Shown in pieces: positions 17,800-26,033 of a stretch of 64,000 nucleotides of DNA. Position numbers and translations under genes: made by a program. Below the pieces are notes generated by a model. It did no database searches and had not been told where the DNA came from. It worked only from the letters and a program-made list of their open reading frames with translations. Positions within the stretch are counted from its first letter, which is position 1. Each line of letters begins with the position of its first letter. Source of the stretch: Candidatus Litorirhabdus singularis (GTDB lineage: Bacteria; Pseudomonadota; Gammaproteobacteria; Pseudomonadales; Halieaceae); assembly GCF_026262625.1 (NCBI RefSeq), contig NZ_SHNN01000001.1, forward strand, positions 1,364,001 to 1,428,000, written 5' to 3'.

Positions 17800-18471
17800 A
17801 TGAATATAATTTTTGACCTCGACGGTACGCTGATAGACAGCGCGCCTGACATTCAGTTTGTGGCACAGGAAGTGCTTGCGGGCTGGCATAAACAGGCGTT
17901 GACGTTGGCCGAGACGCGTAGCTTTATTGGCGAAGGTGCTGGCGTTTTTGTGACTCGCATGATGGCGGCGCGCGATATTGAAGCCAGCACTGACAATTAT
18001 GCGGCTGTGCATGCTGAGTTTCTGCGCCGCTATGAGTTTGCGGTCGACAAAGCGGTTTTTTATCCCGGTGTTGAGCGCGTGTTGGCGGCGCTCAAGGCGG
18101 ATGGGCACAGGCTGGGCCTGTGCACCAATAAACCTGAGCTTCCTGCGCGTGCGGTGATTGAGAAGATGGGCCTGAACGGCATCTTCGACGCGTTTATAGC
18201 CGGCGGAATGCTGCCTAGCCGTAAGCCAGAACCCGCCATGTTGCTGGCGGTGCTGCAGGATCTTGGCGATGGTGCGCCGCTGTATGTTGGCGATAGCGAA
18301 GTTGATTCGCTGACGGCTGTGCAGGGGCGAGTTCCGTTTGCGTTGTTTACTGCGGGTTATCGCAAAACCGCAATCAGCGAAATCCCCCATGACTGGAGCT
18401 TTGAAAATTTTGTAGCGTTGCCAGATATTGTGCGTGCTGCCGCCAGTGGTCGCAGGCGGCCCGCCGTATGA
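17800..18471 (+). CDS. gph: HAD-superfamily phosphatase, phosphoglycolate phosphatase type
   Basis: 223 residues from the ATG at 17800. HAD motif I is FDLDGTLIDS at the N-terminus (nucleophile Asp). Motif II is in LGLCTNKPE. The lysine motif lies in SRKPEPAML and motif IV in YVGDSEVDS. The cap domain and length fit phosphoglycolate phosphatase (Gph), which removes 2-phosphoglycolate made during DNA repair. It is divergent from the MOSC gene with 90 bases between. Assignment to Gph rather than another small HAD phosphatase is by similarity only. Confidence 0.8.
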   Translation: MNIIFDLDGTLIDSAPDIQFVAQEVLAGWHKQALTLAETRSFIGEGAGVFVTRMMAARDIEASTDNYAAVHAEFLRRYEFAVDKAVFYPGVERVLAALKADGHRLGLCTNKPELPARAVIEKMGLNGIFDAFIAGGMLPSRKPEPAMLLAVLQDLGDGAPLYVGDSEVDSLTAVQGRVPFALFTAGYRKTAISEIPHDWSFENFVALPDIVRAAASGRRRPAV

Positions 18472-18514
18472 CAAATTTACTTCTGCCCACCGGGTTTAGC
18501 ATGGACAAAACGCG

Positions 18515-18979
18515 ATGACCGAGCATGACGATTTCTTAAGCAATTTTCCGCCTGAACCCTCAGGCTACCGCCTGCCACCGGCAGGCTTTACGCCACACCT
18601 GAGTGCTGGGGGATTTTCCCGTCATAACGGGCCTTTCTACCAGAAACTGGTGGGGCAGGAGAACTACAGAGGCTTCTACGTGCTGGAGCGACACTGTAAC
18701 AGTATGGGTATCGCCCACGGAGGGCTGCTGGTTTCATTCGTTGATGCCTTGCTGGGCTTGGCGGTATACCGGGTTACGCGCCAGGCGCCGATTACGGTGC
18801 GCTTGACCACTGACTTTACGGCCAGCGCAAAACTGGGTGAGTGGGTGGAGGGCAAGGCTCACGTGATAGAAGTGGCGGATGACGTGATCTTTGTCAGTGC
18901 GCTGGTCTATTCAGGGGACACTAGCGTGCTCGCGGCGCAGGGCGTATTCAAGGCACAGTCAAGAAATATGCAGGGTTGA
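18515..18979 (+). CDS. PaaI-type hotdog-fold thioesterase
   Basis: 154 residues. The hotdog-fold signature MGIAHGGLLVSFVDALLGLAV (a landmark, residues about 68-88) carries the His-Gly-Gly and Asp of PaaI-like acyl-CoA thioesterases. TVRLTTDFTASAKLGEWVEG follows, as expected. Such proteins hydrolyse acyl- or aryl-CoA thioesters in the cytoplasm. It is downstream of gph on the same strand (43-base gap). The physiological acyl-CoA cannot be inferred. Confidence 0.85.
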   Translation: MTEHDDFLSNFPPEPSGYRLPPAGFTPHLSAGGFSRHNGPFYQKLVGQENYRGFYVLERHCNSMGIAHGGLLVSFVDALLGLAVYRVTRQAPITVRLTTDFTASAKLGEWVEGKAHVIEVADDVIFVSALVYSGDTSVLAAQGVFKAQSRNMQG

Positions 18980-18996
18980 GATAGGGCGTTATATGC

Positions 18997-19030
18997 CTAA
19001 CGGCCGTGCCTAAGGGGCAGCGGCCGTTAG
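18997..19030. terminator. Inverted repeat between convergent genes, putative terminator
   Basis: CTAACGGCCG (18997-19006) pairs perfectly with CGGCCGTTAG (19021-19030) around a 14-base loop. It lies between the ends of the thioesterase gene (18979) and the TM2 gene (19038). No clear U-tract is present, so termination is inferred from position. Confidence 0.45.
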
Positions 19031-19037
19031 CCGAGGA

Positions 19038-19436
19038 TTAATCGCCGCTGTTGATCTGGGAAACCTGTTCATTAAGCGTCAAAAAATCCCATAGCCAGCC
19101 CACCAGAAACAGGCCGCCGGTGAATAACCAGAGAATGCCGGTCAGCCATTTACCCATGTACATACGATGAACGCCAAATATGCCGAGGAAGGTTTGCAGT
19201 ATCCAGGCGATGTTGTAATCGACTGGACCTTCAACAAAGCGACGCTCTGCCTCGCGCTCCATCGAGGGGATCAGGAACAAGTCAATAATCCAGCCGATAA
19301 AAAACAAACCCAAAGTGAAGAACCAGATGACGCCGCTGATTTGTTTACCGTAATAGAATCGGTGGGCGCCCATAAAGCCCAAAATCCAAAGCAGGTAGCC
19401 CATCAGTACGGAATGTGTATTGGAACGGTCTTCCAT
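19038..19436 (-). CDS. TM2-domain membrane protein with two TM2 units
   Basis: 132 residues with two copies of the TM2 pattern. The first spans about residues 9-60 (LGFMGAHRFYYGKQISGVIWFF, then IGWIIDLFLIP). The second spans about 75-120 (LGIFGVHRMYMGKWLTGILWLF, then VGWLWDFLTL). Each unit has two membrane helices with a G-x-HRFY/MY-G hairpin. Function of bacterial TM2 proteins is unknown. The gene is divergent from the selenoprotein gene, sharing a 205-base upstream region. Confidence 0.85.
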   Translation of the reverse strand: MEDRSNTHSVLMGYLLWILGFMGAHRFYYGKQISGVIWFFTLGLFFIGWIIDLFLIPSMEREAERRFVEGPVDYNIAWILQTFLGIFGVHRMYMGKWLTGILWLFTGGLFLVGWLWDFLTLNEQVSQINSGD

Positions 19437-19576
19437 GTTACTGCCTCCAGCATTTGCGAGTCCCTATCTTCATCCTCCTTTTTCAGCAGGTCAAGCCAAA
19501 GTCCAGATGTTCGCTCCTGCGATTTTTTATCCTGACCTCGAGTGTGCCGCGCGTCGGCACATAGCGGAATAAAGTG

Positions 19577-19605
19577 CTGGCAGTTCGGCAGAGCTTCGGT
19601 ATAAA
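19577..19605 (+). promoter_or_regulatory. Candidate promoter for the selenoprotein gene
   Basis: CTGGCA (19577-19582) and TATAAA (19600-19605) are separated by 17 bases and lie about 37 bases before the ATG at 19642. The -10 is good and the -35 matches 4 of 6 consensus positions. Only sequence match supports it. Confidence 0.45.
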
Positions 19606-19641
19606 TTGTGGGGATGCTAACAAGCGCTTCAGCGAGGAATC

Positions 19642-20175
19642 ATGAGCAGAGTACGGATTAAGCCCGACGCGGAATTGGCGCCGGAAGTTTTAGCACAGGT
19701 CAAAGCGATCGAGGGCATGGGCGGCGACAGCTCAACTATGCGTGGTCTGGCTCATCGACAGTCATTGTTTGATGGATTTTTTCAGTGGTATGGCAGCGCG
19801 CGCAAGGGCGAAGCAGTAGAGGAGGAGTTGATTGAATTGGTGCGTCTGAAAATCGCCCGTCTCAATGACTGCTTTACCTGACTAAACACCAGATTTCTGT
19901 CGGGTACAGAAAAAGAAGCCAATTTAACAGAAGAAAAAATAGCTGAGCTGGACGCAGAAGTGAACAGCTTTAGTTCTCGTGAACAGCTAGCCGTAGACTA
20001 TGCAGAGCTGATGGCCGTGAATCATCATGCAATCGATGATGCCTTTTTTGAGCGATTACATAGCGAGTTCAGCGATCCTGAGATCGTTGAGCTGGGAATG
20101 ATGATCGGTCAGTTTATCGGCGTCGGTCGTTTGCTGATGGCGCTGGACCTGGAGCCCAAGACCTGCGCACTTTAG
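19642..20175 (+). CDS. Selenoprotein: AhpD/carboxymuconolactone-decarboxylase-like protein with CxxU motif
   Basis: One 178-codon frame with an in-frame TGA at 19879-19881 (codon 80). Both halves belong to one CMD-family protein. The N-terminal part ends ELIELVRLKIARLNDCFT; after the TGA comes LNTRFLSGTEKEAN, then a normal C-terminal half ending LEPKTCAL. In this family that place holds the redox motif CxxC after LND, so TGA replaces the second cysteine and gives Cys77-Phe-Thr-Sec80. Downstream codons keep frame and family character with no insertion or deletion. A hairpin fitting a bacterial SECIS follows the TGA. A GAGGA ribosome-binding site precedes the ATG. AhpD-like proteins are thiol redox enzymes, and AhpD-like selenoproteins are a known class in marine bacteria. 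The alternative is a recent nonsense mutation. Decoding needs SelA, SelB, SelC and SelD, none of which is in this window. Confidence 0.82.
19878..19930 (+). promoter_or_regulatory. Bacterial SECIS-like hairpin directly after the in-frame TGA
   Basis: TTTCTGT (19894-19900) pairs perfectly with ACAGAAA (19906-19912) around the loop CGGGT, which holds a G at its second position and a GU. The stem starts 12 bases after the TGA (19879-19881), and the loop G is about 20 bases from it. That is the geometry expected of a SelB-binding bSECIS upper stem-loop. A weak lower helix (CTG/CAG and TAAA/TTTA, 19878-19886 with 19923-19930) places the UGA at the base of the structure, as in E. coli fdhF. Confidence 0.75.
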
Positions 20176-20199
20176 CGCCGCGTGACGCTAAAGTATCGA

Positions 20200-21252
20200 T
20201 TACCGTCTGGCGCGCTTTTCTCGATACGCTTCCAGTATCGGAGCAAACTCTGATGGCGTGGAGCCATGAATGACGATACCGTCGGCGCCATTTTCCAGCT
20301 GATTTAACCAGGCGTCGGCACATTCTTCCGCTGACCCGGTCGCGGCTGGTAACCATTCCTGCGGAATCAACTCGCTGATTTCCTCCAGTTGTTCCAGAGT
20401 CGCGACGCTGTCGATACCGCCTGGCATTGAACTGACAACTTCACTGGCCTTGAAAGCTTCGTGTACCGCAGGATCCCACTCGTTCAATGCGATTAGCATT
20501 TCGGCATAGCCGGGCGCCTGCATATAGGTCGCCATGCGAGCTACCAGCTTCTTCAGGGTATCCTCGCGGCTGGGATTCAGCGCAGTGGCATAGACTGACC
20601 ACACCTTAACATCGTCAGGGTTTCTGCCAGCTTTGTTGGCACCCTGCTGAATTAGCGACTTGGCGCGACGTAAGCCGGCATCTGTAATGAAGGTATGTAG
20701 ATGAACGCCGTCGAAATGCTCGCCGCCAAACCCCAGACTCTTCTTGCCGAAGCCGACGAAGTGCAGAGGAATCTCGGCGTCCATCCAGTCACCCATGCTG
20801 AGGTAAGGTAGATTGCCCATGGCGCCCTCATGGCCCATGACTTTTTCGCCGCGCCACAGTGCGCGCAGCAACTCGATGCCTTCTGCGAGCTGGGCATTGG
20901 TGACCGACTTGAGTCCCATCAGCTGATCGCGGATGGCGACACCGCGTGCCAGGCCCAGCTCAAAGCGGCCACCGGACAGGTGGTGCAGGCTGCTGGCCAT
21001 AGTTGCCAATACCAGTGGATGACGGGTGTGAATGTTGGTGGCAGCAGTGGCAACACGAAGAGTGCTGGTGGCGGTCAGCGCTGCCGCGCAAATGACACCT
21101 GCATCCTTGACGTCAAAGCGCTCCGAAAGCCAGACTTTGCCCAGCCCCATGGCTTCTGCTTGTCTGGCCTCCTCAATCGCGTCTGCCGGGGTGGTGGTGT
21201 GCCCGGGGAGTAGATAGCAACTGAGTTCTGGAAATTCTGCGATTTGTGTCAT
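20200..21252 (-). CDS. Luciferase-like (LLM class) flavin-dependent oxidoreductase
   Basis: 350 residues. The bacterial luciferase-like TIM-barrel fold is indicated by EEARQAEAMGLGKVWLSERF, STLRVATAATNIHTRHP, and GGRFELGLARG near residue 93. These enzymes use reduced FMN or F420 to oxidise or hydroxylate organic substrates. Which flavin it uses cannot be settled from sequence, and F420 genes are not seen here. It converges on the selenoprotein gene with 24 bases between the stops. No clear operon partner. Confidence 0.85.
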   Translation of the reverse strand: MTQIAEFPELSCYLLPGHTTTPADAIEEARQAEAMGLGKVWLSERFDVKDAGVICAAALTATSTLRVATAATNIHTRHPLVLATMASSLHHLSGGRFELGLARGVAIRDQLMGLKSVTNAQLAEGIELLRALWRGEKVMGHEGAMGNLPYLSMGDWMDAEIPLHFVGFGKKSLGFGGEHFDGVHLHTFITDAGLRRAKSLIQQGANKAGRNPDDVKVWSVYATALNPSREDTLKKLVARMATYMQAPGYAEMLIALNEWDPAVHEAFKASEVVSSMPGGIDSVATLEQLEEISELIPQEWLPAATGSAEECADAWLNQLENGADGIVIHGSTPSEFAPILEAYREKRARR

Positions 21253-21372
21253 AGCGATACCGATGTGTTATTCGTTCTGTATGGGACTATCGAGTGTAGG
21301 TGAGCCCTGAGTCGATGAGCTCGCAGCGTGAATGCTAGCAAGAAACAGTTGTCGGTTGCGAATGTTGCGAGG

Positions 21373-22149
21373 CTAAAAGGTGAATTGCAGCCCGACAAAT
21401 AATTCGTAATCCAGTTTTTCAGCCGGGTCTGTCTCGCGCAAACCGGTGGCGACGGCAACCAACAGGTGAAAATCCGGTGCTAATGCGTAGTCGAAACCGG
21501 CGCGGACATCTAGCGCATCTTTACCAGTGTCATCGTTACGAGCACCCGCCAGCTCTGCCAGCAGCTCCCAGCGTTCATTAAAAGTATGGGCGAGAGCAGC
21601 GTTGTAGCTCCAGAGGTCGTCGGCAGACTCAACCCGCTCATAGCCAACGGAAGTATTGACGCGCCAGCTTGCGTTGATTTGATATTCGGCGACCAGTGGC
21701 AGAGTCGCGATATCACCGACGCTGCCGATACCCTGATCTGCTGTCCTGCGAGTAACGCCAAAAGCGTAAATTGGAGCCAGCGCCAACTGCCATCTCTCGT
21801 TTTGCCAAAAGCGCCAGGTAGCGCCCAGCTCCAGATTATCAAATTCCCAGTTAGCATCGTTGTCTTTGGTATCCGCGTACACATGCGGGTACGTGACGGC
21901 AATTTGCAGGCGCTCACTAATCAGTCCCAGGGATACATCGAGCAGCGGCACCGTGTAAAACTGATCTTCGCCAATAGCTGCGCTAGAAACAGCAGTAATG
22001 ACTTCCCACTGGCCTGGCTCCAACACGCCGGGGTCTAGAATAATCAGTGGCGGACCGGCGTAAGTTTTGCTGGTATAGGCTGCGACTGACAAAATGAGTA
22101 GCGCTGCCAGGCTTGGCGCGGTGGGCAATCTCGCCCCATTGAAAGTCAC
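21373..22149 (-). CDS. Putative outer-membrane beta-barrel protein
   Basis: 258 residues with a signal peptide ending near SKTYAG. Alternating hydrophobic strands run along the chain, for example LQIAVTYPHVYA, LELGATWRFW and LALAPIYAFGV. It closes with ELFVGLQFTF, so the last residue is the phenylalanine typical of proteins inserted by the Bam machinery. I recognise no specific family beyond transporter-like or MetA-pathway-like outer-membrane proteins. Its start overlaps the stop of the yqaA-like gene by 4 bases, so the two are probably co-translated. Confidence 0.7.
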   Translation of the reverse strand: MTFNGARLPTAPSLAALLILSVAAYTSKTYAGPPLIILDPGVLEPGQWEVITAVSSAAIGEDQFYTVPLLDVSLGLISERLQIAVTYPHVYADTKDNDANWEFDNLELGATWRFWQNERWQLALAPIYAFGVTRRTADQGIGSVGDIATLPLVAEYQINASWRVNTSVGYERVESADDLWSYNAALAHTFNERWELLAELAGARNDDTGKDALDVRAGFDYALAPDFHLLVAVATGLRETDPAEKLDYELFVGLQFTF

Positions 22150-22574
22150 AGTGGTAGTGCCTCAAATGTTATTATCAATACCGCGTAGCGTGCACCTTTG
22201 CCGATGGCAACCAGCACCAGAAACAACGCAAACCGAACGCGCATTATACCGCTGAAAAAAGTCAGCGCATCTCCCACCACAGGCAGCCAACTTAACAACA
22301 GCGACCAAACGCCATAGCGATTGAACCAGTGACTGGCGCGCTCGACGCTGGCGCTGGACACCGGTACCCAGCGAGAGTCAGCATGGTCAGAAATTTTGGT
22401 GCCGATAAACCAGTTGATAACGGCTCCCAGCGTATTGCCCAAGGTGGCAGTTAACCACAGTGACATTGGATTAAGACCCGTACCTAGCAAGGCCAGTAGC
22501 AGGATTTCAGAGGAAACCGGTATTACGCTCGCGGCTGCCAGCGCTGTCAAGAACAGCAGCAGGTACTCAGTCAT
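22146..22574 (-). CDS. yqaA: YqaA family (DedA/SNARE-associated) membrane protein
   Basis: 142 residues with several membrane helices. The DedA-like core includes SSEILLLALLGTG and GNTLGAVINWFIG, and RYGVWSLLLSWLPVVGDALTFFSG is the characteristic glycine-proline re-entrant region. DedA-superfamily proteins move or flip lipids or lipid-linked carriers across the inner membrane. Length and motifs fit the short YqaA branch. It overlaps the outer-membrane barrel gene downstream. Confidence 0.85.
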   Translation of the reverse strand: MTEYLLLFLTALAAASVIPVSSEILLLALLGTGLNPMSLWLTATLGNTLGAVINWFIGTKISDHADSRWVPVSSASVERASHWFNRYGVWSLLLSWLPVVGDALTFFSGIMRVRFALFLVLVAIGKGARYAVLIITFEALPL

Positions 22575-22647
22575 GTAAGAATACCGATACCTGATGCTGA
22601 AACTTTGCTACCTTTGCAATCCTAACGTTTGAATCAGGGTGTCCTCG

Positions 22648-25600
22648 ATGCACAAGTTTTTTCAATTGCGATCGCTCTCTTTGCTGTTCCGGTTGCCGCT
22701 GCTTTGTTTGCTGGTACTGCTGCCGTTGGGCTGTAGTGACAACAATGACGATCCATCGTCGCCCGTTTCCGCGCGGGTCGCGGTCGAGGGTGACCTGTTG
22801 TCGGGGCCGCTGGCACGCGGGGTGCCGGGCGATTTTGTGTTGGAGAATGAACATCTACGCGTGATTATCCAGCAGTCCGGGCGCCAGTGGCTGAGTATTG
22901 GCACTTTTGGGGGCAATATTATCGATGTCAGTGCCCGTGATGATAGCGGAGAATTTTTCCCCGATCATCTGGAGGAGTTTGTCACGGGTTTGAATATCGA
23001 GAATACGCCCAATTACACCGAGGTGCGAATCGACAATGATGGCAGCAATGGTCAACCGGCAATCATCTGTGCCACCGGTCCGGATGATTTACTGGAATTA
23101 GCTAACGCCAGTTCTGCGATTCGAGAATTCGGCGTCGAGTTGCCCGCCAGTGCCGATGATCGCGATCTGCCGGTTGATATTGAAACCTGTTATAGCCTCG
23201 CCTCGGGTGACCGCTATATTGAGATGCTGACGACCATTTCCAATCAAACCAGCGAAGAGCTCCCCACTTACCTAACCGAGTATCTGAATGGGTCGGGGCA
23301 GGTTGAGTTCTTTCAACCCTATGCAGGTTTTGGTGAGCCGGCTTATACACCATCGTGTCCGGTTGAAACTTACGTACCCTGTGATGAGGGAGAAGAAGGT
23401 CTATGCGACCAGTGTAATTTTGTTGCCTACACCGGTATTGATGGCGCGCGCGGAGTTTCCTACGGTTTGATCCACAGCGAGCAGCGTTCTTCGAGCTTTT
23501 CCACAGCGGGTATCAATATTCTGGTTTATGGGGAGGCGGTACTAAACCTGATTCTGGGAATTGTACCCGCCAATTACACTATACCCGCTGATGGCGAGCT
23601 GACGCTGCTGCGCTATTTTGCAGTGGGTGACGGCACTGTGAGCAGTATTGCAGCTATCCGTAATGAGCTGTTTGGTTTCACCACGGGAGAGGTCAGTGGC
23701 ATGGTTTCCAGTGCTGAACAGCCGCTTGTGGACGCTCAGGTGGTGGCGTATCAGGTGCTGAATGCGAATACCAATCCACCTTCCTTGTTTTTGGTTGACC
23801 ACAGTCGAACCGATGCTGACGGTAATTACAGTTTTGAACTGCCACCTGGAGACTATGAGATACGTGCCAACAAAGAGGGTTATCTGTACCCGCTAGCGGG
23901 ACCGGCCGCTCTGGTCGTTGAAGCTGAGGCGATGACAACTCAGGATTTTCAGTTGCCGGAGCCGGGTTCTCTAGAGGTCACCGTGATAGACCAAGTGGGC
24001 CCCGGGCCGGCCAAAGTGCAGCTGGTTGGGTTTGACCCCAGTCCACCCCTGGTCAATGTGGTTGGCGGGCAAGGCGCCGGCGTGTTTGGTGATTTTGCTG
24101 CAGATGCATTACCTTTTGGCATCGCTCAGGCATTTTTCATTGACCGCAATGGTGCCAGTGAACGGATATTGGTTGAACCCGGCGATTATCAGGTCGTTGT
24201 CTCCAGAGGGCCGCGCTACTCCGCCTATAAGCAGACTATTACTGTGGCTGCCGGACAGCTGACGTCGGTGGCGGCGTCGCTGGTGAAGGTTATCGATGAC
24301 AGCGGCTTTGTGCATGGTGACTTCCATGTGCACTCGATTGATAGCCCGGATGCCGAGGTGACGCGCGAGGAGCGGGTAGCAGTGATGCTGGCTGAAGGTA
24401 TGGATTTCTTTACCCCTTCTGATCACGGTGTACGTTCTGACTTTGCACCGACACTGGCAGCTATGGGCGTTGAGGATTTAATCGCGGTAGCACCGAGTAG
24501 CGAAACCACCACGTTTGACTATGGACACTTCAACAGCTGGCCGGTGACGATTGACCCGAACAGTATCAGCGGGGGGTCGTTTGATTGGGCCGGGGCAGCA
24601 CCCGATGGCATGGACTTTCCAGCCTATGGTAACTATAACCTGAGCCCTGCGGAGATTATTGCAGGTCTGAAGGATGACCCAAAAGATAATCTGGTGCAGG
24701 TCAATCATATTGCCTCCTATTTTGGCGCCGGCGGCTTGGCCGTCGATACCGGGCAGACACCACCGGTCTCCTCCACCGATCCGGCCACGCGCCGATTGGA
24801 TCCCGAGCTCGACAACGCCTTTGATACCGGGTTTGACGCGCTTGAAGTCTGGATTGGCACTAACGGGCGCAGTGGCATTCTCTCGGGCTTTTTGGGACAG
24901 AATGCCGGTGACTGGTTCAACCTGATTAATCAGGATCTGGTGCGCATTGGTATTGCCAACTCGGATACTCACGATCGCCGCTTTACGCGTACGTCTGCGC
25001 GTACTTTGATCGCCAGTAACTTGAGTGCGCCTGAGGATTTTAGCGTGCAGGCCGAATTGCTGGCTGAGACGGTATTGGCGGGCAAAGCCATCGGCACCAA
25101 CGCACCATTCTTGTTGTTGCAGGCAGAGGGCGACTTCAATGGTCAGACGCAAGAGGCGGGTTTGCGCATTGATCAGGACGTGCTGATACCGATTACCGCG
25201 GGCAGCGACGTAGTGCTGACGGCGACAGTTAGCACGCCGCAGTGGGCGCAGGTAGACATGTTGGAGTTCTATATCAATAACCAGCCGGTGCGCGTGCCAG
25301 GCTCGGCGGCCCGCTACAGCGTAACCCCGGATCAGGTTATTGCTGATGGTGATATTGGCTGGATCAGCGCTGAAGTTGTGGTAGATGCAACGCTACCGGG
25401 AGCTTCGCGAACGGATATTACTGTTACCCTGACGTTAGATGCGGTTACTGAAGATACCTGGATTGTCGCCGTAGCACGCGGTAATGATGGTATCTCTGAG
25501 CCAGTGTTTCCGGTGTTGCCAGCGAGCCTCCGCAGAAGTAGCAATGCAACCTTAGAGGATTTGATCGATGGCAATCTGGGTGAAGACGGCACGCCGGCAT

Positions 25601-25674
25601 TCGCATTTACCAATCCGCTGTTTCTGGATGTGGGTGGAGACGGCTGGGTGGCGCCGGGTGTACTGCAACTATAG
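22648..25674 (+). CDS. Large PHP-domain (CehA/McbA-type) metallohydrolase lipoprotein
   Basis: 1008 residues. The lipobox LPLGC puts the lipidated Cys at residue 29, so the protein is tethered to a membrane outside the cytoplasm. After an N-terminal beta-rich region comes a carboxypeptidase-regulatory-like Ig module (about residues 345-420, TDADGNYSFELPPGDYEIRANKEGY spanning its core). A PHP-type metal site follows at GDFHVHS (His560, His562), then PSDHGVRSD and ANSDTHDRRF. A final beta region ends the protein. CehA/McbA relatives hydrolyse esters such as carbaryl, but the family is broad. A GTG three codons upstream is an alternative start. Together with the DUF3604 protein it is the second exported PHP-like hydrolase in the window. 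Confidence 0.85.
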   Translation: MHKFFQLRSLSLLFRLPLLCLLVLLPLGCSDNNDDPSSPVSARVAVEGDLLSGPLARGVPGDFVLENEHLRVIIQQSGRQWLSIGTFGGNIIDVSARDDSGEFFPDHLEEFVTGLNIENTPNYTEVRIDNDGSNGQPAIICATGPDDLLELANASSAIREFGVELPASADDRDLPVDIETCYSLASGDRYIEMLTTISNQTSEELPTYLTEYLNGSGQVEFFQPYAGFGEPAYTPSCPVETYVPCDEGEEGLCDQCNFVAYTGIDGARGVSYGLIHSEQRSSSFSTAGINILVYGEAVLNLILGIVPANYTIPADGELTLLRYFAVGDGTVSSIAAIRNELFGFTTGEVSGMVSSAEQPLVDAQVVAYQVLNANTNPPSLFLVDHSRTDADGNYSFELPPGDYEIRANKEGYLYPLAGPAALVVEAEAMTTQDFQLPEPGSLEVTVIDQVGPGPAKVQLVGFDPSPPLVNVVGGQGAGVFGDFAADALPFGIAQAFFIDRNGASERILVEPGDYQVVVSRGPRYSAYKQTITVAAGQLTSVAASLVKVIDDSGFVHGDFHVHSIDSPDAEVTREERVAVMLAEGMDFFTPSDHGVRSDFAPTLAAMGVEDLIAVAPSSETTTFDYGHFNSWPVTIDPNSISGGSFDWAGAAPDGMDFPAYGNYNLSPAEIIAGLKDDPKDNLVQVNHIASYFGAGGLAVDTGQTPPVSSTDPATRRLDPELDNAFDTGFDALEVWIGTNGRSGILSGFLGQNAGDWFNLINQDLVRIGIANSDTHDRRFTRTSARTLIASNLSAPEDFSVQAELLAETVLAGKAIGTNAPFLLLQAEGDFNGQTQEAGLRIDQDVLIPITAGSDVVLTATVSTPQWAQVDMLEFYINNQPVRVPGSAARYSVTPDQVIADGDIGWISAEVVVDATLPGASRTDITVTLTLDAVTEDTWIVAVARGNDGISEPVFPVLPASLRRSSNATLEDLIDGNLGEDGTPAFAFTNPLFLDVGGDGWVAPGVLQL

Positions 25675-25712
25675 AGGGGCCGATGAGCGCTGGCATGTGC
25701 CGCAAGCTATTG

Positions 25713-26033
25713 TCAGGCTTGCCGCTGCCGCGCCACCCAGCTGAAGTGGCGGATTAAAGAGGGCTCTGAGAGTAATTTTGCAGGGTCACTGTAGGATTTT
25801 GCCAGCGTGGTTTCATCAAATTGGTCGTGAATGCCATCGTGGCACATTCGGCAAAGGTATATGCCGAGGCTCAGCTGGGCGCGGCTAAAGTGTTTTCGAA
25901 AAAACGTTCGCCGGTGTACCTTGCGCGGAATCAGGTGATGAAAGCTGAGCCGTGTATGTCGGTTGCAAGCGGGACAGCTACCTTCGCTGACGGTGCGCGA
26001 TGCTGGTCGCGGTGTTGGTCCGGCTGACATCAT
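25713..26033 (-). CDS. Small HNH-type zinc-binding protein
   Basis: 106 residues. CPAC near residue 20 and CRMCHDGIH near residue 63 give paired zinc ligands around HHLIPRKVHR, the His-His core of HNH/McrA-like nucleases. Such small HNH proteins are common in gammaproteobacteria and their role is poorly known. The start codon overlaps the nei stop by one base, and a second ATG follows one codon later. The pairing with a DNA glycosylase hints at DNA repair but does not prove it. Confidence 0.75.
   Translation of the reverse strand: MMSAGPTPRPASRTVSEGSCPACNRHTRLSFHHLIPRKVHRRTFFRKHFSRAQLSLGIYLCRMCHDGIHDQFDETTLAKSYSDPAKLLSEPSLIRHFSWVARQRQA

Noticed and set aside
17191-18474. A 427-residue minus-strand protein
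   Set aside because: Only the last 172 residues form a MOSC protein. The rest runs antisense to the gph-like phosphatase and has no domain.
19642-19881. A separate 79-residue protein followed by another at 19960-20175
   Set aside because: Both pieces are in one frame, together make one CMD domain, and the break is a single TGA at the redox Cys with a hairpin behind it. Recoding explains this better than two genes.
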